Source: Ruminococcaceae bacterium UBA7101
GTDB taxonomy: Bacteria > Bacillota > Clostridia > Oscillospirales > Acutalibacteraceae
Assembly (NCBI GenBank): GCA_002493325.1
Contig: DKYL01000053.1
Coordinates: forward strand, 1-7,634
Direction: 5' to 3'
DNA length: 7,634 nt
Shown here: one piece after another, positions 1 through 6,070 of the stretch
How the letters are laid out: each line of letters opens with the position of its first letter
Position numbering within the stretch: the first letter of the stretch is position 1
Notes under the pieces: generated by a model
The model's database searches: none
Seen by the model: only the letters and a program-made list of their open reading frames with translations
Told to the model about the DNA's origin: nothing
Position numbers and translations under genes: made by a program

Positions 1-246
1 GGTATGGGTTCTACAAAGAACGGTCGTGATTCAGAGTCAAAGCGTCTTGGTGCTAAGAGAGCTGACGGACAGTTTGTTCTTGCAGGCAATATCCTTTACC
101 GCCAGAGAGGCACTCATATTCACCCTGGCAATAATGTTGGCATTGGTAAGGACGATACTCTTTTTGCTCTTATCGACGGCACTGTTAAGTTTGAGAGAAT
201 GGGTAAGGACAGAAAAAAGGTTTCTGTTTATCCTGTTGAGCAGTAA
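1..246 (+). CDS. rpmA: 50S ribosomal protein L27, 5'-truncated
   Basis: Bacterial ribosomal protein L27 is a small basic protein of the large subunit whose N-terminus reaches toward the peptidyl-transferase centre. The reading frame is open from base 1 and ends with TAA at 244-246. The visible part begins GMGSTKNGRDS and continues with RLGAKRADGQFVLAGNILYRQRG, HPGNNVGIGKDDTLFALIDG and a KFER stretch, which together are diagnostic of L27. The ATG at 4-6 is probably an internal methionine rather than the start: in Firmicutes this glycine-rich motif is preceded by about ten residues that include a processed FFAHKKG-like leader, and those would lie upstream of the window. About 81 residues are visible. 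The gene is expected to follow rplU (L21) in an rplU-rpmA operon, but this cannot be seen. A terminator follows 15 bases after the stop, so obgE, the frequent next gene in Firmicutes, is not directly downstream. Confidence 0.97.
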   Translation, partial: GMGSTKNGRDSESKRLGAKRADGQFVLAGNILYRQRGTHIHPGNNVGIGKDDTLFALIDGTVKFERMGKDRKKVSVYPVEQ

Positions 247-261
247 TAAAATAATGAAATT

Positions 262-295
262 AAGCACGGTTTCAATTTTGAAATCGTGCTTTTTT
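262..295 (+). terminator. Intrinsic terminator after rpmA
   Basis: A 12-bp stem pairs 262-273 with 280-291 around a six-base loop (274-279). The arms AAGCACGGTTTC and GAAATCGTGCTT pair completely, with one G-U wobble. A run of T residues at 290-295 follows directly. The distance to the rpmA stop codon is 15 bases. This is a textbook rho-independent terminator for the ribosomal-protein transcript. Confidence 0.9.
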
Positions 296-326
296 GATTT
301 TATATTCCTTAAATACAGCTAAAAAT

Positions 327-381
327 ATGTCTGTTTTGCACAAAAATAAAATTTTTATTTGTGCAAAACAGATGTTTTTTT
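327..381. terminator. Long inverted repeat, possible bidirectional terminator
   Basis: An 18-bp stem pairs 327-344 with 358-375, with two adjacent G-U wobbles near the base and a 13-base AT-rich loop. The core CTGTTTTGCACAAA is repeated perfectly in inverted orientation. A run of seven T residues (375-381) follows on the + strand. On the - strand the stem is followed by five T residues (complement of 321-325). It can therefore act as a second terminator behind rpmA, and possibly in both directions. Because it lies about 40 bases upstream of the -10 of the transporter promoter, a regulatory (protein-binding) role is also possible. No gene on the opposite strand is visible that would need termination here. 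Confidence 0.65.
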
Positions 382-420
382 ATTTATTGTCATTCTTCCC
401 TATCTTTTTATCGGCTGTTA

Positions 421-429
421 TGATATAAT
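421..429 (+). promoter_or_regulatory. Extended -10 promoter for the transporter gene
   Basis: The sequence TGATATAAT is a perfect extended -10 element (TG, one base, TATAAT at 424-429). No good -35 hexamer sits 16-18 bases upstream; TTGTCA at 387-392 is too far away (31-base spacing). Extended -10 promoters often work without a -35 box. Predicted transcription would begin near 436, leaving a leader of about 55 bases before the TTG start at 492. Confidence 0.65.
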
Positions 430-477
430 ACTTAGGCAATAAGCGTGTGGTGTTCTTTCCATACGTATTTTTTTATG

Positions 478-486
478 AAGAGGTGG
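478..486 (+). promoter_or_regulatory. Shine-Dalgarno site setting a TTG start
   Basis: AAGAGGTGG resembles the anti-Shine-Dalgarno complement and ends five bases before the TTG codon at 492-494. It decides the start of the transporter gene. A GTG codon at 447 in the same frame has no comparable site and would add 15 residues, while the ATG at 507 has only a weak AAAGGAAA three bases ahead of it or overlapping it. Confidence 0.7.
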
Positions 487-491
487 ATATT

Positions 492-2159
492 TTGGCAAAA
501 AGGAAAATGATTAATTTGAGAGATGCAAGTGTTAAGGAAATTCTTGCTTTTTCTCTACTTCCGTTCGGATTGCTTACCGTTGTTAATGTTATCGGTAATG
601 CACTCAATGTTTATTTGGCAGATAATCTTGGCTTAGGTATGGTTGGTGCAGGTCTTGTGCTTACTGTTACTAAGGTGTGGGATGCTGTGAATGACCCGAT
701 GATGGGTATGATTGTTGACAAAACACGTACAAAATGGGGTAAGTGCAGACCTTATCTTCTGTGGATGGTTATTCCTATGATGACTGGTCTGATTTTGCTT
801 TTTGCTCCTGTTGATTTTGTTAATTCGGATTCGTTCGCAATTTCTCAGATAGATATTGCCTCAACGATTTCTACTATCGGAAATGATTTTCATGTAATAA
901 GGACAAATGAATCTGTTAATACAGGCAATTTCTGGTATGCAGTTGCTGCTTATCTTATTTTCTATACCTTTTATACAGCAATTGATATTCCTTATCAGGG
1001 TCTTACTCCCCTTGTTTTCCCTGAAAGCAAAAAGAGAGTAAGTGCTATTTCCATCAGCAATATTTTCGGCTCAATCGGTACAATCCTTCCTTCAATTGTA
1101 TTTTTCCCGATTGTTTATGCGTTTGAAGATGCAAGAATGGGATTCTTTGTTGCTTCTATTGTGTTTGCTGTGCTTGCAGGTATTCCGATTGCAATTTCAT
1201 TCTTTGGTATCAAAGAAAAGGTTTATCTTGAGAAAGAGCCTGTAAAATACAGAAAAGCCCTTAAGATTGTATTCGGAAACCGCAATATGAGAGCTATTCT
1301 TGTTGCAGCATTTTTCAATGCAGTTGTTAACCTTGGTGCTATGTTCCTTATGTTCTTTGCTAAATGGAACTGCTACGGAATATTCAATTTCCCAGCCCTG
1401 AATGAATGGGTGGAAACTACAATCGGCTTTAATCCGAATCTGACAGAGGAGGGACTTCTTTTCCCGATTCTGAGTATCAGCAGCGGTATTTCCTATATGC
1501 TTTCCATGGCGATTGTTCCTGCATTGCTTAAGAAGATGGATAAGAAAACACTCTTCATACATATGTCATGGATATGTGCTGTTGCAAATATTATTGTATT
1601 TGTTGTCTGCCAGTATTTGGTTCCTTATACAAGCGAGAATCTCACACAGGCAAGAATCGGCTTTGTTGTTTATTGTGTATGCCGTTTCTTCACGAATTTC
1701 CCGGTTGGTATGAGCGTTGTGCTCCTTCAGGCTATATTCTCTGACGCAGTAGATGTTATTGAAATGGAAACCGGTGAAAGACTTGAGGGTGCCGTATTCT
1801 CCTTCAAGAGCCTTATCAACAAAATCGGTATTGCACTGTTTAATCTTATTGTTATGGCAGTTGTTAATGCATTCGGTTATTCAACAATGTCAACAGAGCT
1901 TACAGCCCTCAAGGATGCAGGAGAGCTGACAAGAGACGTAATGCTGGCAAATCATAAGCCTGTACTCAATGCTATATTCTTTATGCTCACTGTTCTTGGT
2001 TCTATCGGTCTTATCCTTCAGATATTCCCGATGCTTAAATATAAATTTAACGAAGCAGAATATGAGGATAAGATTAGAGTATTCAGAGAGAAAAAGGAAG
2101 CTGAGCTTGAGGCACAGATTCAGGCGGCAGCCGAAGCAGCGAAAACCAATAAAGCATAA
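492..2159 (+). CDS. GPH-family (MelB-like) cation symporter, MFS superfamily
   Basis: This is an integral membrane transporter of the glycoside-pentoside-hexuronide:cation symporter family. From the TTG start it has 555 residues. The family signature is clear: KVWDAVNDPMMG with Asp64 and Asp68, matching the MelB cation-site pair Asp55/Asp59, then DKTRTKWGKCRPYLL at 76-90. AIDIPYQGL carries Asp165 (MelB Asp124), and DAVDVIEMETGERLEG is followed by a conserved lysine (Lys444, near MelB Lys377). Hydrophobic segments fit about 12 membrane helices. Several features are odd. At the MelB sugar-binding Asp19 position I read Leu28. An extra polar stretch of about 30-35 residues lies around 108-146, between helices 3 and 4. 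A charged, alanine-rich, probably helical tail occupies the last 40 residues. The protein is about 85-100 residues longer than usual family members. The gene has its own promoter and terminator. The substrate is unknown; the family suggests a sugar or glycoside with Na+ or H+, but this is inference. Confidence 0.88.
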   Translation: MAKRKMINLRDASVKEILAFSLLPFGLLTVVNVIGNALNVYLADNLGLGMVGAGLVLTVTKVWDAVNDPMMGMIVDKTRTKWGKCRPYLLWMVIPMMTGLILLFAPVDFVNSDSFAISQIDIASTISTIGNDFHVIRTNESVNTGNFWYAVAAYLIFYTFYTAIDIPYQGLTPLVFPESKKRVSAISISNIFGSIGTILPSIVFFPIVYAFEDARMGFFVASIVFAVLAGIPIAISFFGIKEKVYLEKEPVKYRKALKIVFGNRNMRAILVAAFFNAVVNLGAMFLMFFAKWNCYGIFNFPALNEWVETTIGFNPNLTEEGLLFPILSISSGISYMLSMAIVPALLKKMDKKTLFIHMSWICAVANIIVFVVCQYLVPYTSENLTQARIGFVVYCVCRFFTNFPVGMSVVLLQAIFSDAVDVIEMETGERLEGAVFSFKSLINKIGIALFNLIVMAVVNAFGYSTMSTELTALKDAGELTRDVMLANHKPVLNAIFFMLTVLGSIGLILQIFPMLKYKFNEAEYEDKIRVFREKKEAELEAQIQAAAEAAKTNKA

Positions 2160-2172
2160 TATCAATATCATT

Positions 2173-2203
2173 AAAAGTCCTTGGAATTATCCGGGGACTT
2201 TTT
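2173..2203 (+). terminator. Intrinsic terminator after the transporter gene
   Basis: A 12-bp stem pairs AAAAGTCCTTGG (2173-2184) with CCGGGGACTTTT (2191-2202), including two U-G wobbles, around a six-base loop. T residues at 2199-2203 close it. It begins 14 bases after the stop codon and separates the transporter transcript from the glycolytic operon. Confidence 0.87.
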
Positions 2204-2284
2204 CATTGTTCAGGTTTAAAAAGCAAATAATACTCCTGTTTGGCGTTTTATTATCTGTATTTTGTAAAATGAGGTAATTATTTC

Positions 2285-2313
2285 TTGCATTACAGGATAA
2301 AATAATATATAAT
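2285..2313 (+). promoter_or_regulatory. Promoter of the pgk-tpiA-gpmI operon
   Basis: A perfect TATAAT (2308-2313) lies 17 bases downstream of TTGCAT (2285-2290), which keeps the TTG of the -35 consensus. The AT-rich surroundings and the position between the upstream terminator and pgk support it. Transcription would start near 2320, giving a leader of about 50 bases with AGAGAGG at 2355-2361 as the ribosome-binding site of pgk. The flanking region is very AT-rich, so other -10-like matches exist and the exact start is uncertain. Confidence 0.65.
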
Positions 2314-2369
2314 TATATAGTCAAAAATTAATTGTTAAAAAATTAACTATCAAAAGAGAGGTAATTTTA

Positions 2370-3569
2370 ATGGACGCTTTAAACAAAAAGACGATTGAAG
2401 ACATTGACGTTAAGGGCAAAAGAGTTTTGGCTCGCTGTGATTTCAATGTTCCGCTTAAGGACGGAGAAATTACAAACGACAAGAGAATTGTTGCTGCTCT
2501 TCCTACTATTAAATATTTAATGGAAAACGGTGCAAGGGTTATTCTTTGCTCACATCTCGGCAGACCAAAGGGCGAGTACAAGCCTGAGTTCAGCCTTGCT
2601 CCTGTTGCTAAGAAGCTCAGCGAGTATCTTGGTGTTGAGGTTAAGCTTGCTGAGGATGCAGAGGTAGTCGGCGAAAATGCCAAGGCTATGGCTGCTGAGC
2701 TTAAGGACGGCGAGGTTATGCTCCTCGAGAATGTTCGTTACAGAAAAGAAGAAACAAAGAACGAAGAGAATTTCTCAAAAGAGCTTGCTTCACTTGCTGA
2801 TATTTTCGTTAACGATGCTTTCGGTACTGCACACAGAGCACACTGCTCAACAACAGGTGTTGCTTCTTATTTACCTGCAGTTTGCGGTTATCTTATCCAG
2901 AAGGAAATCAAGTTTATGGGCGGCGCTCTTGCCGATCCTAAAAGACCGCTTGTTGCAATTCTCGGCGGTGCAAAGGTTTCAGACAAAATCGGTGTTATCT
3001 CCAACCTGATTGAAAAGTGCGACACAATTATCATCGGCGGCGGTATGGCTTATACCTTTATGAAATTCCTCGGTCACAACATCGGTGATTCTCTTCTTGA
3101 GGCTGACTGGGTTGAGAAGGCTGGCGAAATGATGAAGTCTGCTGAGGAGAAGGGCGTTAAGTTCCTTATTCCTGTTGATAACAAGGTTGGTAAGGAATAT
3201 GACGAGAACACAGAGTCACAGATTGTGAACAGTGATGAAATTCCTGACGGCTGGATGGGTCTTGACATCGGTCCTAAAACACAGGAAATTTTTGCTGATG
3301 CAATCAAGGGCGCAGGCACTGTTATCTGGAACGGTCCTATGGGTGTTTCTGAGTGGGATAACTTTGCAGCAGGTACAATCTGCGTAGCTAAGGCTGTAGC
3401 AGAGAGCGGTTCAATCTCAGTTATCGGCGGCGGTGATTCAGTTGCTGCTGTTACAAAGCTTGGCTTTGCTGACAAGATGAGCCATATCTCTACAGGCGGC
3501 GGTGCTTCACTTGAGTTCCTTGAAGGTAAAGATTTACCGGGTATCTGTGCTTTACAGGACAAAGACTAA
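2370..3569 (+). CDS. pgk: Phosphoglycerate kinase
   Basis: This cytosolic enzyme transfers the phosphate of 1,3-bisphosphoglycerate to ADP, giving 3-phosphoglycerate and ATP in glycolysis, and works in reverse in gluconeogenesis. At 399 residues it has the usual bacterial length and looks intact. The N-terminal substrate domain has RCDFNVPL (Asp24, Asn26), SHLGRPKG (His62, Arg65), LLENVRYRKEE and FVNDAFGTAHRAH. The C-terminal nucleotide domain has LGGAKVSDKI, IGGGMAYTF, WNGPMG, the GGGDS motif (353-357, Asp356) and the closing HISTGGGASLEFLEG. The start is set by AGAGAGG eight bases upstream. It is the first gene of the operon; tpiA follows after 87 bases with no convincing terminator. In many Firmicutes gap comes directly before pgk, but here the preceding gene is the separately terminated transporter. 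Confidence 0.98.
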   Translation: MDALNKKTIEDIDVKGKRVLARCDFNVPLKDGEITNDKRIVAALPTIKYLMENGARVILCSHLGRPKGEYKPEFSLAPVAKKLSEYLGVEVKLAEDAEVVGENAKAMAAELKDGEVMLLENVRYRKEETKNEENFSKELASLADIFVNDAFGTAHRAHCSTTGVASYLPAVCGYLIQKEIKFMGGALADPKRPLVAILGGAKVSDKIGVISNLIEKCDTIIIGGGMAYTFMKFLGHNIGDSLLEADWVEKAGEMMKSAEEKGVKFLIPVDNKVGKEYDENTESQIVNSDEIPDGWMGLDIGPKTQEIFADAIKGAGTVIWNGPMGVSEWDNFAAGTICVAKAVAESGSISVIGGGDSVAAVTKLGFADKMSHISTGGGASLEFLEGKDLPGICALQDKD

Positions 3570-3656
3570 TTTCTGATTGTTTCTTTTGTCCTTATGCTTT
3601 GTTAAAGAACAAAATCAGCTAATCAAATAAATATAGATAATAAGAGGTATATTGAA

Positions 3657-4424
3657 ATGAATAAAGATTTAAGAAAAGCAGTTATCGCAGGTAACTGGAA
3701 AATGAACAATACTCCTGCACAGACAACTGCACTTATCAATGAAATGAAGCCACTTGTTGCAGATGCTGACTGTGATGTTGTTCTTTGTGTGCCATTTGTT
3801 GATGTTCCTGCAGCAGTTGAGGCTGCTAAGGACTCAAACATCAAAATCGGTGCCGAGAATGTTCACTTCAAGGACAGCGGTGCTTACACAGGTGAGGTTT
3901 CAGCAGATATGCTCCTTGAGCTTGGTGTAGAGTATGTTGTTATCGGTCACAGTGAAAGAAGACAGTATTTCGGCGAAACAGATCAGACCGTTAACCTTCG
4001 CACACTCAAGGCTCTTGAAAAGGGACTTAAGCCAATCGTTTGTGTTGGTGAAACGCTTGAGCAGAGAGAGCTTGGCTATACAGAAACACTTTTAAAGTAT
4101 CAGACCAAAATGGCTCTTACAAATGTTACTGCTGACCAGCTTAAAGATGTTATTATCGCTTATGAGCCTGTATGGGCTATCGGCACAGGCGTAACTGCTA
4201 CTGCTGATCAGGCTGACGAGGGCAACGGATATGTTCGTCAGGCTATTGCAGAGGCTTATGGTGAGGATGCAGCTCAGGCTGTTACAATCCAGTATGGCGG
4301 CTCAATGAACGCTAAGAATGCGGACGAGCTTGTTTCCAAGGTGAATGTTGACGGCGGACTTATCGGCGGTGCTTCACTTAAGGCTGAGGATTTTTCAATC
4401 ATCGTTAAGGCTGCAAGCAAATAA
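3657..4424 (+). CDS. tpiA: Triosephosphate isomerase
   Basis: The enzyme interconverts dihydroxyacetone phosphate and glyceraldehyde 3-phosphate in the cytosol, as a dimer or higher oligomer of TIM barrels. The 255-residue product has the normal length. All catalytic residues are visible: AGNWKMN with Asn13 and Lys15, IGHSERR with the electrophilic His98, and AYEPVWAIGTG with the catalytic base Glu170 and the start of the flexible loop. The phosphate-binding segments QYGGSMN and GGLIGGASL come near the C-terminus. AAGAGG at 3642-3647, nine bases upstream, supports the ATG chosen. The gene lies between pgk and gpmI in the same direction, as expected for a Firmicutes glycolytic operon. The 87-base gap after pgk shows only weak AT-rich dyads. 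A stable hairpin follows between this gene and gpmI. Confidence 0.98.
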   Translation: MNKDLRKAVIAGNWKMNNTPAQTTALINEMKPLVADADCDVVLCVPFVDVPAAVEAAKDSNIKIGAENVHFKDSGAYTGEVSADMLLELGVEYVVIGHSERRQYFGETDQTVNLRTLKALEKGLKPIVCVGETLEQRELGYTETLLKYQTKMALTNVTADQLKDVIIAYEPVWAIGTGVTATADQADEGNGYVRQAIAEAYGEDAAQAVTIQYGGSMNAKNADELVSKVNVDGGLIGGASLKAEDFSIIVKAASK

Positions 4425-4436
4425 TAAATATCTAAT

Positions 4437-4463
4437 ATGGGTGGGACTTCCCACCCATTTAAT
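4437..4463 (+). other. GC-rich intercistronic hairpin between tpiA and gpmI
   Basis: ATGGGTGGG (4437-4445) pairs perfectly with CCCACCCAT (4450-4458) around a four-base loop, beginning 12 bases after the tpiA stop. The stem has seven G-C pairs out of nine. The following TTTAATTT (4458-4465) is an interrupted T run, so termination is probably partial at most. The Shine-Dalgarno GGAGG of gpmI (4466-4470) sits just seven bases downstream of the stem. The element may act as an attenuator, as an mRNA stabiliser or processing site, or it may simply be a weak terminator. Confidence 0.65.
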
Positions 4464-4480
4464 TTGGAGGACATTATATT

Positions 4481-6016
4481 ATGAAAAAACCTGTAGTACT
4501 TTGTATTATGGACGGTTTCGGCAAGAATGACAGCGATTACGGCAATGCTGTTACTGCCGCAAATAAAGTAAATCTTGACAGAATTATGGCTGAAAATCCA
4601 TACACCTATATCGGTGCATCAGGCTTGAATGTCGGCTTGCCTGACGGTCAGATGGGTAATTCCGAGGTTGGTCATACCAATATCGGTGCAGGCAGAATTG
4701 TTTATCAGGAGCTTACAAGAATTATAAAGTCAATCGAAGACGGTGACTTTTTTGAAAACGAAGCATTAAAGACTGCTGTTCAGAATGCAATCGACAACGG
4801 CACATCCCTTCACCTTATGGGTCTTATGAGCAACGGCGGCGTTCATTCTCATAATTCACATATCTGGGCAATTGTTGAACTTGCTAAGAAAATGGGACTT
4901 GAAAAGGTTTATCTTCACTGCATTATGGATGGACGTGACGTTCCGCCGACCAGCGGCAAGGATTTTGTTGCAGAGGCTGTTGAAAAGCTGAATGAAATCG
5001 GTGTGGGCAAGGTAGCTACTGTTGTGGGCAGATATTATGCTATGGACAGAGATAATAACTGGGACAGAGTTAAAAAGGCTTATGATGCACTTGTATTCGG
5101 TGAGGGTATCAAGGCTTCTGACCCTGTTAAAGCAATTGAGGAAAGCTATGAAAAGGTTGATGCTGACGGCAAAAATGTAACCGATGAGTTCATTGAGCCT
5201 ACCGTATGCCTTGAGAATGAGGGCAGAATCGGTGCTAAGGACAGCGTTGTATTCTTCAACTTCCGACCTGACAGGGCAAGAGAAATCACAAGAACCTTTG
5301 TTGATGATGCTTTCACAGGCTTTGAAAGAGAGCGCTTTGAGCTTACCTATGTTTGTATGACACAGTACGATGCAACAATGCCGAATGTACTTGTTGCATT
5401 CAAGCCTCAGAGTCTTAACAATACACTTGGTGAGTATCTTGCTAAAAACAATATGACACAGCTCAGAATTGCTGAAACAGAGAAATATGCACACGTAACC
5501 TTCTTCTTTAACGGCGGTGTTGAGGCTGTTAATGAGGGCGAGGACAGAATCCTTATCCCGTCACCAAAGGTTGCAACCTATGACCTTAAGCCTGAAATGA
5601 GTGCTTACGAGGTTTCGGAAAAGCTTGATGAAGCTGTGCTTTCAGGCAAGTATGATGTAATTATCGTTAACTTTGCCAACTGCGATATGGTTGGACACAC
5701 AGGTATTTTTGACGCAGCCGTTGCTGCTGTTGAGGCTGTTGACAAATGTGTCGGCTCACTTTATGATGCTGTCGTTAAAATGGGCGGCTGCCTGTTTATC
5801 ACTGCTGACCATGGTAATGCAGATATGATGAAGGAGCCTGACGGCTCACCATTCACAGCACACACGACAAATCCCGTTCCCTTTGTTGCTGCAAACTGCG
5901 GTGAGGGTACAGTGCTTCGTGAGGGCGGTAAGCTTTGCGACATTGCGCCGACAATGCTTAAAATGCTCGGTCTTCCTCAGCCTGAGGAAATGACAGGAGA
6001 GTCACTGATTAAATAA
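4481..6016 (+). CDS. gpmI: 2,3-bisphosphoglycerate-independent phosphoglycerate mutase
   Basis: This cytosolic metalloenzyme (Mn2+ in characterised Firmicutes homologues) interconverts 3- and 2-phosphoglycerate through a phosphoserine intermediate. It belongs to the alkaline phosphatase superfamily. The 511-residue length is normal. Metal ligands are visible at both ends: Asp11 in MDGFG, Ser61 (the phosphorylated serine) in QMGNSEVGH, Asp402 and His406 in CDMVGHTG, Asp443-His444 in TADHGNADMM, and His461 in TAHTTNP. The inserted phosphotransferase domain carries NGGVHSH (His122), DGRDVPPTSG, VGRYYAMDRDNNWDR and NFRPDRAREITR. The positions run one residue behind the Geobacillus stearothermophilus enzyme. 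GGAGG ten bases ahead sets the ATG. It closes the recognisable glycolytic part of the operon. No eno follows. Confidence 0.98.
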   Translation: MKKPVVLCIMDGFGKNDSDYGNAVTAANKVNLDRIMAENPYTYIGASGLNVGLPDGQMGNSEVGHTNIGAGRIVYQELTRIIKSIEDGDFFENEALKTAVQNAIDNGTSLHLMGLMSNGGVHSHNSHIWAIVELAKKMGLEKVYLHCIMDGRDVPPTSGKDFVAEAVEKLNEIGVGKVATVVGRYYAMDRDNNWDRVKKAYDALVFGEGIKASDPVKAIEESYEKVDADGKNVTDEFIEPTVCLENEGRIGAKDSVVFFNFRPDRAREITRTFVDDAFTGFERERFELTYVCMTQYDATMPNVLVAFKPQSLNNTLGEYLAKNNMTQLRIAETEKYAHVTFFFNGGVEAVNEGEDRILIPSPKVATYDLKPEMSAYEVSEKLDEAVLSGKYDVIIVNFANCDMVGHTGIFDAAVAAVEAVDKCVGSLYDAVVKMGGCLFITADHGNADMMKEPDGSPFTAHTTNPVPFVAANCGEGTVLREGGKLCDIAPTMLKMLGLPQPEEMTGESLIK

Positions 6017-6030
6017 ATAGATGATAAAAC

Positions 6031-6060
6031 GGACCGATATTTTTTATCGGTCCATATCTT
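6031..6060 (+). terminator. Hairpin after gpmI, weak or partial terminator
   Basis: GGACCGATA (6031-6039) pairs perfectly with TATCGGTCC (6045-6053) around a loop of five T residues, 14 bases after the gpmI stop. The bases after the stem are ATATCTTT and not a clean T run, so termination is likely incomplete. The stem ends only 17 bases before the methyltransferase start, and that gene has no separate promoter in the 54-base gap. Read-through from gpmI is therefore the simplest way to express it. Confidence 0.6.
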
Positions 6061-6070
6061 TGGGGGACTT

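Noticed and set aside
26..322. A 98-codon + strand frame overlapping rpmA and running through its terminator
   Set aside because: It overlaps rpmA in another frame, reads through the terminator hairpin, and its product is a hydrophobic Leu/Phe-rich artefact.
1197..1562. A 121-codon open frame on the - strand inside the transporter gene
   Set aside because: It is antisense to the well-supported membrane protein, and its product shows no domain.
2318..2349. AT-rich dyads in the pgk leader (GTTAA-AAAA-TTAAC at 2334-2347) considered as an operator or riboswitch
   Set aside because: They are five to six A-T-rich pairs in very AT-rich DNA, too weak to separate from chance. The leader of about 50 bases is also too short for a known riboswitch class.
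3074..3562. A 162-codon open frame on the - strand inside pgk (and a shorter one at 2321-2683)
   Set aside because: Both are antisense shadows of pgk with Ser/Pro-rich low-complexity products and no promoter or ribosome-binding site of note.
3570..3656. Possible terminator or promoter between pgk and tpiA (TTTGTT-AAAG-AACAAA dyad at 3598-3613; TATAGA/GATAAT near 3632-3641)
   Set aside because: The stem is only six AT-rich pairs with no T run, and the -10-like sequences lack a -35. Co-transcription is the simpler reading.
4856..5494. A 212-codon open frame on the - strand inside gpmI
   Set aside because: It lies entirely antisense to a fully intact, motif-complete gpmI, has no recognisable domain, and is explained by the coding bias of the sense strand.
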